DNA of 8,065 nucleotides from a bacterium. Lineage in GTDB: Bacteria > Latescibacterota > UBA2968 > GCA-2709665. The stretch lies in assembly GCA_027619145.1 (NCBI GenBank), contig JAQCGA010000159.1:1-8065 (forward strand), written 5' to 3'. Positions 1 through 6,805 of this stretch are shown here, piece after piece. Within the stretch, counting starts at the first letter, position 1. Every line of letters starts with the position of its first letter. The notes beneath the pieces were generated by a model that was given only the letters and a program-made list of their open reading frames with translations, was not told the origin of the DNA and searched no databases. A program made the translations under genes and the position numbers.

Positions 1-519
1 ATCGTCAAAAAATATATCTACTTTATACGCTCGAAACCCATTCAACGCATCCGTGCAGGGGAAACCGGTCAAAAGCCTGAACAACCAGGCATGGACCGGT
101 ACCATAAATTGGCGAAACAGGGGCAAGCTTTCGGCCCGTCCGCCCGTCAGACGCCGCGACCCCTGAACGTAATCGTACCCCTCTTCATATATAGGCTTGA
201 GCAGTCTTTCTGCCTGTCCCGGATCGTCTTTCCCATTGCCTGCCACAAGTACAACTACCCGGTACCCGTTCTCGCGCGCATAGCGCACCACTTTCTTCAC
301 AGCGTACCCGGTCCCGCCATTTTCCTCGTCCCGAAGAACAGGAAAGTTGAACTCGGCAATGTAGGCCGGTGTATCATCCGAAGACCCATCATCATTCACA
401 ACCACATCAAAGCAACGGTCTTCAGGAATCCTTGAGAGGGTATCCCGAACCGTTGGGCCATTGTTATAACAGAAAATAGCCATCAATGGCTTTCCCAGGG
501 GGTTGCCATCAATGTTCAT
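1..519 (-). CDS. Family 2 glycosyltransferase, DPM-synthase-like (3' partial at window edge)
   Basis: Seen: 173 residues from ATG at 517-519 with no stop before the left edge. GT-A fold motifs appear in order: beta-1 PLMAIFCYNNGPTV (11-24), VVNDDGSSDDT (40-50) for the nucleotide, ENGGTGYAV (66-74), AGNGKDDP (93-100) where DxD-type acids are expected, VQGSR (118-122), and CTDALNGFRAY near the end. This fits the dolichol/polyprenyl-phosphate sugar transferase-like branch, which moves a sugar from a nucleotide donor on the cytoplasmic side. The C-terminus, including any membrane helices, is outside the window. The ATG at 519 is preferred because the inner ATG at 483 would cut into the first beta strand; it overlaps the aminotransferase end by 11 nt. 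By family it could make the lipid-linked sugar donor used by a GT-C enzyme such as the one in this operon, but that link is inference. Confidence 0.88.
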   Translation of the reverse strand, partial: MNIDGNPLGKPLMAIFCYNNGPTVRDTLSRIPEDRCFDVVVNDDGSSDDTPAYIAEFNFPVLRDEENGGTGYAVKKVVRYARENGYRVVVLVAGNGKDDPGQAERLLKPIYEEGYDYVQGSRRLTGGRAESLPLFRQFMVPVHAWLFRLLTGFPCTDALNGFRAYKVDIFFDD

Positions 520-1621
520 GGGTAACACTTTCCAGAACGGCTTCTACAATCGACTCCAATTGGATTGGCTCCAGTTCCGGATACAACGGCAAAGAAAGAA
601 TTCGTTGTGAAACCCGCTCTGTCACCGCAAGCGAGCCAGACTGCCGGAATCTGTTCTCACCCCGATAGGCTTCCTGCCGGTGAACTGGAATCGGGTAGTG
701 AATGAGCGTGTCAATTCCTTTTTCCTGCATCAGATGTTGTACCCTGTCGCGATTCTCCACCTCAACGACATAGAGGTAATACACATGAGAATTGCCCTCG
801 CGTACCTGCGGCGTCTGGATCTGTCCTGCCAGAAGTTCGTTATACCGAGCCGCTAGAGCCTGTCGACTCTCGTTCCACTGGTCCAGATACCCCAGTTTCA
901 CTCGCAAAACCGCAGCCTGGAGTTCACCCAGGCGACTGTTATATCCCTGTATCGAGTGATGGTATTTCTCCGTCTGTCCATAGTTTCGGAGCAAACGCAG
1001 TCGCTCAGCCAGATCCGTGTCATTTGTGATCACGGCGCCACCATCGCCGCAGGCACCCAGATTCTTGGAAGGATAAAAGCTCACGCATCCCAGGTGGCCC
1101 ATACTGCCCGCCGTACGGCCCTTGTAGCTCGCACCATGAGCCTGTGCGGCATCCTCAATCACCCATAGATCATGTTGCCTGGCCAGATCCATCAAAGGAT
1201 CCATATCCACGCATTGGCCATACAGATGCACCGGCAGAATCGCCCGAGTACGCTCTGTAATCGCCTGCGAGACGACAGAGGTATCCAGAGTATAGGTCGC
1301 ATCGTCTATATCTACAAAGACCGGGGTAGCACCTGTCCAGGAAATGGCCAGTGCGGTGGCGATGAACGTATGAGAAACTGTAATCACTTCGTCGCCCGGT
1401 CCAATATTGCACGCTTTCAAAGCCAGGTACAGCGCATCGGTTCCCGAACCGACTCCAATACAATTCTTCGCATTACAATAGGCGGCAAACTCCGCCTCAA
1501 AGGCCTCCAGTTCTTCCCCAAAAATGAACCATGTCTTTTTCATCACCCGCTGCATCGCTTCACAAAGCGCATCGCCCACCTGAGCATGCTGTGCCTGCAA
1601 ATCCAGAAAAGGTATACTCAC
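509..1621 (-). CDS. DegT/DnrJ/EryC1/StrS family PLP-dependent sugar aminotransferase
   Basis: Seen: 370 residues, the usual family length, from a GTG start. Hallmarks are IPFLDLQAQH at the N-terminus, the PLP phosphate-binding GSGTDAL (58-64), the cofactor aspartate Asp157 in VIEDAAQAHGASYKG, and the Schiff-base lysine Lys186 in VSFYPSKNLGACGDGGA. Later motifs GYNSRLGELQAA and HYPIPVHRQEAY also fit. Family: these enzymes transaminate keto-sugars carried on dTDP, UDP or GDP, usually from glutamate, to give amino sugars for O-antigens, capsules and antibiotics. The Lys loop resembles the 3-amino-sugar (FdtB/QdtB/DesV) branch, but position specificity is inference. It begins 27 nt after the methyltransferase stop and in the same frame. 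Its end overlaps the preferred GT2 start by 11 nt. The keto-sugar substrate is probably made with the upstream SDR or by enzymes outside the window. Confidence 0.95.
   Translation of the reverse strand: MSIPFLDLQAQHAQVGDALCEAMQRVMKKTWFIFGEELEAFEAEFAAYCNAKNCIGVGSGTDALYLALKACNIGPGDEVITVSHTFIATALAISWTGATPVFVDIDDATYTLDTSVVSQAITERTRAILPVHLYGQCVDMDPLMDLARQHDLWVIEDAAQAHGASYKGRTAGSMGHLGCVSFYPSKNLGACGDGGAVITNDTDLAERLRLLRNYGQTEKYHHSIQGYNSRLGELQAAVLRVKLGYLDQWNESRQALAARYNELLAGQIQTPQVREGNSHVYYLYVVEVENRDRVQHLMQEKGIDTLIHYPIPVHRQEAYRGENRFRQSGSLAVTERVSQRILSLPLYPELEPIQLESIVEAVLESVTHEH
528..533 (-). promoter_or_regulatory. Shine-Dalgarno site of the GT2 gene (upstream start)
   Basis: GGAAAG on the minus strand lies 8 nt before the ATG at 519, inside the aminotransferase gene. 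A similar GGGAAAG (490-496) stands 6 nt before an in-frame ATG at 483, so ribosome sites alone do not choose between the two starts. Confidence 0.5.
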
Positions 1622-1625
1622 ATTA

Positions 1626-1631
1626 TCCTCT
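1626..1631 (-). promoter_or_regulatory. Shine-Dalgarno site deciding the GTG start of the aminotransferase
   Basis: AGAGGA on the minus strand lies 4 nt before the GTG at 1619-1621, which is close spacing. The only ATG nearby (1621-1623) is out of frame and followed at once by TGA, and the aminotransferase frame has a stop at 1649-1651. GTG is therefore the only ordinary start codon available. Confidence 0.6.
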
Positions 1632-1648
1632 GAAATTCCAATCGGAGA

Positions 1649-2350
1649 TCACTCGCACACGGCATAGATATCAGCCGTATGTAACGGAAATTCTTTGCCC
1701 AGTTCGTAAAAGGCTTCAATCATCTCCGTTGTCCAGGTATCCTGAATTTGTTGATTCGACAGGGGTTTCAGAAATACACCACCCATTGCCGTGATAGAAA
1801 GCCCGGCAGCCTCCAGGTCTTTTTTGAACGTATCTGGTGTGTACACCCTTCGGTGCCCCTGGCTGACATCCCGCTGATTCAGCTCACAGGGATGCTGAAG
1901 AAGCCCCATTTTTGTGGCCGCCAGACGATGTAACGAATGCCCATTGGGCACGCCCAGTAGCAAACGGCCACCTGAGACAAGCCAGCCTTTTGCCGCGATG
2001 AGCAGCTCAACCGGATTTTCCACGTGTTCAAGAATATGTTCCAGGAAAACCGTATCGAACCTGCCAGGCGGCTCAAACTCTTCAAACAGACAATGCACCT
2101 TCTTTACATTCGAATACTCAGGAATCGAATCCAGGAGCGATTGCGCCCCATCTACAACCATCAATACTGAAAAATGTTTCACAAGAAACTTCGTCATCTG
2201 CCCATCGCCGCTGCCCAGTTCCAGCCCAGAATCACCCCGAATATGGGGAACCCAGGTTCGGTACCGGAACTCAATCAAACGAACATCAATATCTAGCTGT
2301 TCCTTATACCAGTTCGATGCAGCCTCAACCCGCTCCGATTCTTCGGGCAT
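1649..2350 (-). CDS. Class I SAM-dependent methyltransferase
   Basis: Seen: 233 residues. The SAM-binding motif I is LELGSGDGQ (43-51), followed by an acidic residue at the end of beta-2 (VVDGAQ, 65-70) and a motif IV region FLEHILEHVENP (102-113), then GGRLLLGVPNG (127-137). These are typical of Methyltransf_11/23-type enzymes that modify small molecules, including sugars, natural products and lipids. The C-terminal half (GHRRVYTPDTF, AAGL, GGVFLKPLSN) is probably the substrate-specific lid. No signal peptide or TM helix is seen, so it should be cytoplasmic. It lies between the ATP-grasp ligase and the sugar aminotransferase, so O-, N- or C-methylation of a nucleotide sugar is the most likely job. 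N-methylation of the amino group is one possibility by analogy with deoxyaminosugar pathways, but the sequence does not decide this. Start supported by a good ribosome site. Confidence 0.88.
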   Translation of the reverse strand: MPEESERVEAASNWYKEQLDIDVRLIEFRYRTWVPHIRGDSGLELGSGDGQMTKFLVKHFSVLMVVDGAQSLLDSIPEYSNVKKVHCLFEEFEPPGRFDTVFLEHILEHVENPVELLIAAKGWLVSGGRLLLGVPNGHSLHRLAATKMGLLQHPCELNQRDVSQGHRRVYTPDTFKKDLEAAGLSITAMGGVFLKPLSNQQIQDTWTTEMIEAFYELGKEFPLHTADIYAVCE

Positions 2351-2358
2351 TCGTCAAA

Positions 2359-2363
2359 TCCTT
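2359..2363 (-). promoter_or_regulatory. Shine-Dalgarno site of the methyltransferase gene
   Basis: AAGGA on the minus strand sits 8 nt before the ATG at 2350, within the 28-nt gap after the ATP-grasp gene. It is the clearest ribosome site in the window and fixes the start. The same gap shows no convincing promoter or hairpin. Confidence 0.7.
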
Positions 2364-2378
2364 ATCGATTCAGATGTA

Positions 2379-3476
2379 TTACAACCGATCATGCTTTTTT
2401 TTGGATCGCCGCCTTCGTTCATCCAATTCCTGTTCGATTTTTTCAATTTCACGTACCGTGGTCAGCACGGGCTCGGTATCCATGCCTCGCACCCAGGCAA
2501 GTCCGGGTTCAAGCGGATTGATACGCTGCTGAAAGTGGGGTAAAGGTTCGTCAAAGGCAAGTTTCACAAGAAGATGCGGCAAATTGAGACCAGCCCGGGT
2601 AAAAAACAGATGTGTTGTAAAAAAGCGGCCGATATTAATTTCCGTCGGGTTGGGCACACCTTCTTTGTCGTACGTAAGATCAACACCGAAAATGCCGTGG
2701 GGTTCCACATCGATCGCCCGGATTGCTTTCAATGCGATCTCATCCACCTTCGCATCGGATACGGTTATCCCGGTCCCGGTAATTCCTGTTACACCCGATA
2801 ATGTGCGGTTTGCAAATTCCCAGTACAGACGCTTCCGGCTTTGCGCAACAACAAGTTCACCTCGACGCCAGATGGAAAGCCACGTCACGGAATCCTTCTC
2901 CAGACATTCACTCGCGGTAAAACTCCCCCAACCCTGATAGTACTCGATCCACCGGCGGGCCATTTCATAATCGTCCGTAGGCAAAGCGCCTCGCCCCCAG
3001 GCACCGGTTGTCGCTCGGATCCAGATCTTGGGGCCAAATTCTTTGAATGCTCTTTTCAAATCCTCGTGCGTGTGAAGATACCGGGTCCCGGGAACCCGCA
3101 ATCCGGCGGCCATCCACTTTTCGAAACTCTTGAATTTATCCTGGCAGATTTCAACCGTTTCGTGCGCCGGAAGATAGGTTCGCACGCCCAGTTCATTCAG
3201 CCGATTCCGGAAGCGGGAAACCGCATACACTTCTGCATCATTCTGCACATGAATAAAACCGGGGTTCGTCTCCCCAATAAGATCTTCCAGCACATTGTAG
3301 TAATCTGGGTCGTTGGCATAGAGGCTCGGATGCCGTTCATCTACGCTGGCCTTACAGAGATCGTAAGGAATACACGTCATCCCGAGAATATAAAAAATTT
3401 CGGGCGACTCGCGGAGAGATTGAATGAACCCATTCGAAGGAGCTCCCCCTGCGCCTCCAACAAGAATTCGTTTCAT
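2379..3476 (-). CDS. ATP-grasp domain ligase (carbamoyl-phosphate-synthase-like)
   Basis: Seen: 365 residues. A Rossmann-like pre-ATP-grasp domain starts at once (VGGAGGAPSNGFIQSL, 6-21). A lysine-containing segment CQDKFKSFEKW (111-121) introduces the ATP-grasp domain, followed by the glycine-rich loop IRATTGAWGRGAL (153-165). The Mg-ATP binding end has Asp266 in GIFGVDLTYD and Glu279 and Asn281 in PTEINIGRFF. Family: ATP-grasp enzymes activate a carboxylate as an acylphosphate and join it to an amine or thiol. The layout resembles the CarB-like/Ter-type ATP-grasp proteins found in surface glycan and other biosynthetic clusters, not a housekeeping enzyme. The last 25 residues are a highly charged, helical-looking tail (EKIEQELDERRRRSKKK). 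The ATG shares ATGA with the SDR stop. The context suggests attachment of an acyl or amino acid group to the amino sugar made by neighbouring enzymes; this is inference, and the substrates are unknown. Confidence 0.87.
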   Translation of the reverse strand: MKRILVGGAGGAPSNGFIQSLRESPEIFYILGMTCIPYDLCKASVDERHPSLYANDPDYYNVLEDLIGETNPGFIHVQNDAEVYAVSRFRNRLNELGVRTYLPAHETVEICQDKFKSFEKWMAAGLRVPGTRYLHTHEDLKRAFKEFGPKIWIRATTGAWGRGALPTDDYEMARRWIEYYQGWGSFTASECLEKDSVTWLSIWRRGELVVAQSRKRLYWEFANRTLSGVTGITGTGITVSDAKVDEIALKAIRAIDVEPHGIFGVDLTYDKEGVPNPTEINIGRFFTTHLFFTRAGLNLPHLLVKLAFDEPLPHFQQRINPLEPGLAWVRGMDTEPVLTTVREIEKIEQELDERRRRSKKKHDRL

Positions 3477-4510
3477 GGAGCACTTTCTTCATCTACGGAC
3501 GCTTCATTCCAGTAATGATGTCGGTATTGCCTATAAAACGCAATCGTCCGCTTCAACCCTTCTTCCAGAGAAGTCTTCGGTTCCCAGCCCAGCATGGTAC
3601 GTATCTTCGAAATATCTGCGTAATAATCCCCCGGCTCAAGTTGCTTCCGCTCTTCGGAAAACGGAACCTTCTTACAGCAGCCCGATCCGGCCAGACGAAC
3701 AATGGTATCGCCAAGAGTAATAAAGTCCGTGGGTACGCCCGAACCCACATTGAAAATGTGCCCGTACGCGCTCTCGCTGGCGGATGCCAGAAGCAATGCA
3801 TCCACCAGATCATCTACATAAAGAAAATCGCGCAAAATACGACCATCTCCCATAATGGGAATCGTCTGGCCATCCAGAGCCAATCGGACAAACCAGTTGG
3901 CAACGCCATAGCGATTGTGTTTCATGTGGTGGCATGGGCCATACGTATTGGTAATCCGCAGACAAATTCCCTGCAATTCGTGAATTTCGTGATACATCAT
4001 GATAATCTGTTCGGCCGCCAGGTTGGTAATGGCATAGATTCCCTTCGGGTTTGTCGGAGCCGTTTCATCTACCGGCAATTTAACAGACGCCCCGTACTGA
4101 CCACGCGTACCGGTAAAAATAATTTTCGCCTTTGCATTAAACAGCCGACAGGCCTCCAGAACCGAGAGCGTACCGCTAATATTGATATCCACATCAGTAA
4201 ACGGATCCAGGATGCTATCCACATGGCTCACCTGTCCGGCAAGGTGAAAAACATAATCCTTATCCTGTACAACATAATTCATAGAGTGACGATCACGAAT
4301 GTCTGAAAAGTTGATATGTACATCGTGCTTAACGGACTCAACGTTAAAAAGATTGCCGCCGTACAGAGGCAGCATACTATCCAGCAGTGTGACGGAGGCT
4401 CCCATCTGAGCCAATCGAATCGCCAGATTGCTACCCAGAAAGCCCAAACCCCCGGTAATCAGCACCTGTCGTCCGCCAAACACCCTGTGCAAATCATTTT
4501 GTAACATCAT
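3473..4510 (-). CDS. NAD-dependent epimerase/dehydratase (extended SDR), nucleotide-sugar type, with YxxxN active site
   Basis: Seen: 345 residues. The N-terminal Rossmann nucleotide-binding motif is TGGLGFLGSNLA (19-30), followed by an Asp at the end of beta-2 (LLDS), HLAGQ at 89-93, FTGTRGQYG at 132-140, NTYGP at 188-192 and RDFLYVDDLVDA at 227-238. This is the architecture of UDP-glucose 4-epimerase and dTDP-glucose dehydratase relatives, which act on cytoplasmic nucleotide sugars with bound NAD(P). The C-terminal half (GDYYADISKIRTMLGWEPK, then HHYW) fits the same group. Odd: the catalytic YxxxK reads Tyr159-Ala-Ile-Thr-Asn163; the codon is AAC (4020-4022), so the usual Lys is absent. Two consecutive ATGs (4508-4510 and 4505-4507) could start it, with an AGG-type ribosome site 5 or 8 nt upstream. 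It shares ATGA with the ATP-grasp gene downstream. Likely provides the sugar skeleton used by the aminotransferase; exact reaction unknown. Confidence 0.9.
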   Translation of the reverse strand: MMLQNDLHRVFGGRQVLITGGLGFLGSNLAIRLAQMGASVTLLDSMLPLYGGNLFNVESVKHDVHINFSDIRDRHSMNYVVQDKDYVFHLAGQVSHVDSILDPFTDVDINISGTLSVLEACRLFNAKAKIIFTGTRGQYGASVKLPVDETAPTNPKGIYAITNLAAEQIIMMYHEIHELQGICLRITNTYGPCHHMKHNRYGVANWFVRLALDGQTIPIMGDGRILRDFLYVDDLVDALLLASASESAYGHIFNVGSGVPTDFITLGDTIVRLAGSGCCKKVPFSEERKQLEPGDYYADISKIRTMLGWEPKTSLEEGLKRTIAFYRQYRHHYWNEASVDEESAP

Positions 4511-5945
4511 TTGAACCTGCCAAAGTTCGATATTTTGAATGAAAGATTCTCTTCATGAGATCGTAGCCCCCCCAGGAGCATAGAACTGCAATATACGGCA
4601 TTGCAGGAACCCGGTATCGCCCATCGCCGATGGCACCCGGGGGGAAAATCAGATAAAGAACGATCAAGAAAAACACGATCACAATCGGCGAACGGCGATG
4701 TTTAAATAAGCAATAGAGAGCCAGTGCGTAGACTCCCAGGGACATGAAAACAGAGAAAACAATATACATCAATTCGAGAGCCGTCTTTTTTTGGTACAAC
4801 GAGCGAATAAAACCCCAAAATCCCAAAGTAGCAAAACTACTCCGTGCATTGATATGCGCCCCACCTTCCACACCCAGCAGAGATCTGGTTGTATGCGTTT
4901 GCGGGGACAAAAGCGTAATCAAAATCCCCCAAGCGTGTAACCTCCAGTAAGGCGGCTGTGCGTTCCAAATTTCCCCAATCGCCTGGCGGAAAAAAATTCT
5001 TCTGGCCACCTCTGGGTTTATATCGGAGCGTTCACTTAGCGATTCATACTCTTTCAAGATATCGAGGTATTCCTCCGTGTACTGGCGCCCTGAATGAAAT
5101 GACCTCACATAGGACAATGGTCTCATCCACGTATCGGTGCTGGCGCTCAGCAACGAGAGCTGACTCCTGCCGGCCTGATAATGATTGCGCATGATCCATG
5201 GAAATATTACCACAAAAAAACCCGCATATAGACACAGACAAACCCACAGGACGTGCTTCCAGGAGCCTCGATATCTCTGGATGCATTTCAGGACAACCAA
5301 AACAGCAATGAACAAAACAATCAGGTATGCTGCAATTGGCTTGCAAAGCGCAGTCACTCCCAAAAAGAGGCCGCACAGAACCGCGCTCCGGATACTCTGC
5401 TTTTCAGTTAATTTGACAAAATAATAAACGCTGGCAACTAGAAGAAAAGTAAACAATGATTCGGTCAACAGCGCGTTGTTATAAACAACAGATAGGGGGT
5501 AAATCGCCAGAACCCATCCGGAAAGATACCCTGACCGATTTCCCGCCGAGACCTGACGTTCCAACAAAACAGTCAGCATACATGTTAGAACGCCGATGAA
5601 ACTTTGAAAGAAAACAGCCACGTGGGGCCTGTATCCCAGAACTCCGTAAACGACGGCAAGAAAAACAGGATAGCTGGGCGTTCTGAAAGTATCCGGTTCA
5701 TACGGCGGCTGGGACTGCAACGAGAAACCGTTCCCAGCGACCAGATTTCTCGCCAACTGGTCGTACTCCCAGGAATCCGGGAATCGCATTCCAAAATGCG
5801 TACCTCCGTTTTCCAGAGCAACGGCAAAAAACACAATTCGAATCAGAAAAGCCACTCCCAGCAAGAGTACCAGGTTGCGCCCGGCAAAATTTTTAAAATC
5901 GCTCGCTGGAAAAGCGGTCTTCACAAAACGGGTAAAACGAGTCAT
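4494..5945 (-). CDS. Polytopic GT-C glycosyltransferase, PMT/ArnT (GT39-like) group
   Basis: Seen: 483 residues with many hydrophobic helices (about 24-44, 90-127, 139-159, 162-178, 187-220, 230-251, 391-414, 419-437, 447-462). Loop motifs match the GT-C fold: an acidic first loop with Asp57 and Glu60 in PDSWEYDQLARNL, then FRTPSYPVFLA, NNALLTESLF, FPWIMRN at about 248-254, and GDGRYRVPAMPY at 440-451. Family knowledge: such proteins transfer a sugar from a polyprenyl-phosphate donor to lipid, glycan or protein on the outer face of the membrane, and the first-loop Asp is the usual catalytic or metal-binding acid. The length is in the usual 450-600 range. The first four bases overlap the transglutaminase-like stop, and the last 17 overlap the SDR start, so translational coupling is likely on both sides. 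Parts of the gene look more AT-rich than its neighbours. It could instead be an uncharacterised GT-C subgroup. Donor and acceptor are unknown. Confidence 0.85.
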   Translation of the reverse strand: MTRFTRFVKTAFPASDFKNFAGRNLVLLLGVAFLIRIVFFAVALENGGTHFGMRFPDSWEYDQLARNLVAGNGFSLQSQPPYEPDTFRTPSYPVFLAVVYGVLGYRPHVAVFFQSFIGVLTCMLTVLLERQVSAGNRSGYLSGWVLAIYPLSVVYNNALLTESLFTFLLVASVYYFVKLTEKQSIRSAVLCGLFLGVTALCKPIAAYLIVLFIAVLVVLKCIQRYRGSWKHVLWVCLCLYAGFFVVIFPWIMRNHYQAGRSQLSLLSASTDTWMRPLSYVRSFHSGRQYTEEYLDILKEYESLSERSDINPEVARRIFFRQAIGEIWNAQPPYWRLHAWGILITLLSPQTHTTRSLLGVEGGAHINARSSFATLGFWGFIRSLYQKKTALELMYIVFSVFMSLGVYALALYCLFKHRRSPIVIVFFLIVLYLIFPPGAIGDGRYRVPAMPYIAVLCSWGGYDLMKRIFHSKYRTLAGSNDVTK

Positions 5946-6793
5946 ACAACACGCTTCCTACGTCTCGTATCCGATATTCGTTCGGTTGCTCCCCCAAAAC
6001 CCTTCCTGCTTCTCAGGGCAATCCCAGAGAAACAGAAAGCAAACGCAAAAAACAAAACGGAAAACATCAGATTGGGACGCTCAGCCCACGCCGGATAAGT
6101 AATCGAATTTACATAAGATTTACCAAATATCTCCCGCAAGACCCTGTAGATACTGTTTCCCAAAACAAACTTATCCCATCGAATTCGCCGCACCTCCTGG
6201 TAATTGAACAACTCCAGATCGTAGGTATCTCCCACCAGCTTGCTCAGCAACACATTATCCGCCAGCTCTTCCATTGCAGTCAGGCTTCCATCGGCCTTCC
6301 GGAACATCAGACCCATCGTGGGATCCACAACATACCACTGTCCATCAATCAATACTTCGACAACTGCGTGGGTATAGGCTTCCTTCAAAGGCAGATCCAG
6401 GCCCCGCACATTGTAAAGATGCACCCTTCGCGCCGAAATTCCCGAAAGACGCAGGAGTGTAACAGTCAGTCTCACCAGATCGCCGCACTCACCACCCAGT
6501 TCGTTCACCTGCACGGGCGACGCTTTTACGAACATGAACAGTGGATTTATATACCGTATTTGCCCCGTGGTTTCGCCTACTCTGACCTTTTTATGGACGT
6601 ACCTTGTGATCTTCTCCAGTTTTTCATCCGGCAATTCCCCCCCGGACAGTAAAGACCCCAAAACTTCCTTTTTCAAGTAGCTCATGTCCGCCCGGTACGA
6701 CAAACCATAGTATGTACCCAGCCCCAGACAAAGGGCAGATAAAATCCAGAGCAAACGTATAAAATATAAATGATGTAGCACTTCTTTTTTCAT
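5942..6793 (-). CDS. Membrane-anchored transglutaminase-like (TGc) protein
   Basis: Seen: 283 residues from ATG at 6793. TM helix 1 spans about residues 11-30, followed by a soluble central region and TM helix 2 at about 241-260, then a strongly basic C-terminal tail (TRRRKRVV). The central region has the papain-like transglutaminase triad: Cys103 in GGECGDLVR, His142 in AYTHAVVEV and Asp157 in WYVVDPTMG. Basic residues at both ends suggest, by the positive-inside rule, that both termini are cytoplasmic and the catalytic domain is on the outer (periplasmic) side. Family: bacterial TGc proteins are cysteine proteases, peptidases, amidases or acyl/amide transferases. A TTG six bases further upstream is an alternative start, but ATG is preferred; its ribosome site is weak. 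It starts 12 nt after the AsnB-type gene ends and shares ATGA with the following GT-C gene, so the three are probably coexpressed. Specific substrate unknown. Confidence 0.87.
   Translation of the reverse strand: MKKEVLHHLYFIRLLWILSALCLGLGTYYGLSYRADMSYLKKEVLGSLLSGGELPDEKLEKITRYVHKKVRVGETTGQIRYINPLFMFVKASPVQVNELGGECGDLVRLTVTLLRLSGISARRVHLYNVRGLDLPLKEAYTHAVVEVLIDGQWYVVDPTMGLMFRKADGSLTAMEELADNVLLSKLVGDTYDLELFNYQEVRRIRWDKFVLGNSIYRVLREIFGKSYVNSITYPAWAERPNLMFSVLFFAFAFCFSGIALRSRKGFGGATERISDTRRRKRVV
5954..5959 (-). promoter_or_regulatory. Shine-Dalgarno site of the GT-C gene
   Basis: AGGAAG on the minus strand lies 8 nt before the ATG at 5945, inside the end of the transglutaminase-like gene. It supports this ATG, which overlaps the upstream stop as ATGA. 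Confidence 0.6.
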
Positions 6794-6805
6794 ATTCAAA
6801 AAACT

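Noticed and set aside
2351..2378. Possible internal promoter or terminator in the longest intergenic gap
   Set aside because: The gap is 28 nt and contains a ribosome site but no hairpin with a T run and no convincing -10/-35 pair.
2393..2402. A-rich run reading A AAA AAG in frame near the end of the ATP-grasp gene, like a -1 frameshift site
   Set aside because: A -1 shift would meet TGA one codon later and only trims three residues. No stimulating hairpin was seen, so it probably just encodes Lys codons.
3515..4306. A 263-codon open frame on the plus strand
   Set aside because: It lies entirely antisense to the well-supported SDR gene, has no recognisable domain, and its translation has the mixed composition of a shadow frame.
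6794..6799. TTG at 6797-6799 as start of the transglutaminase-like gene
   Set aside because: An ATG two codons downstream is a better start codon, and neither has a strong ribosome site; the choice changes only two residues.
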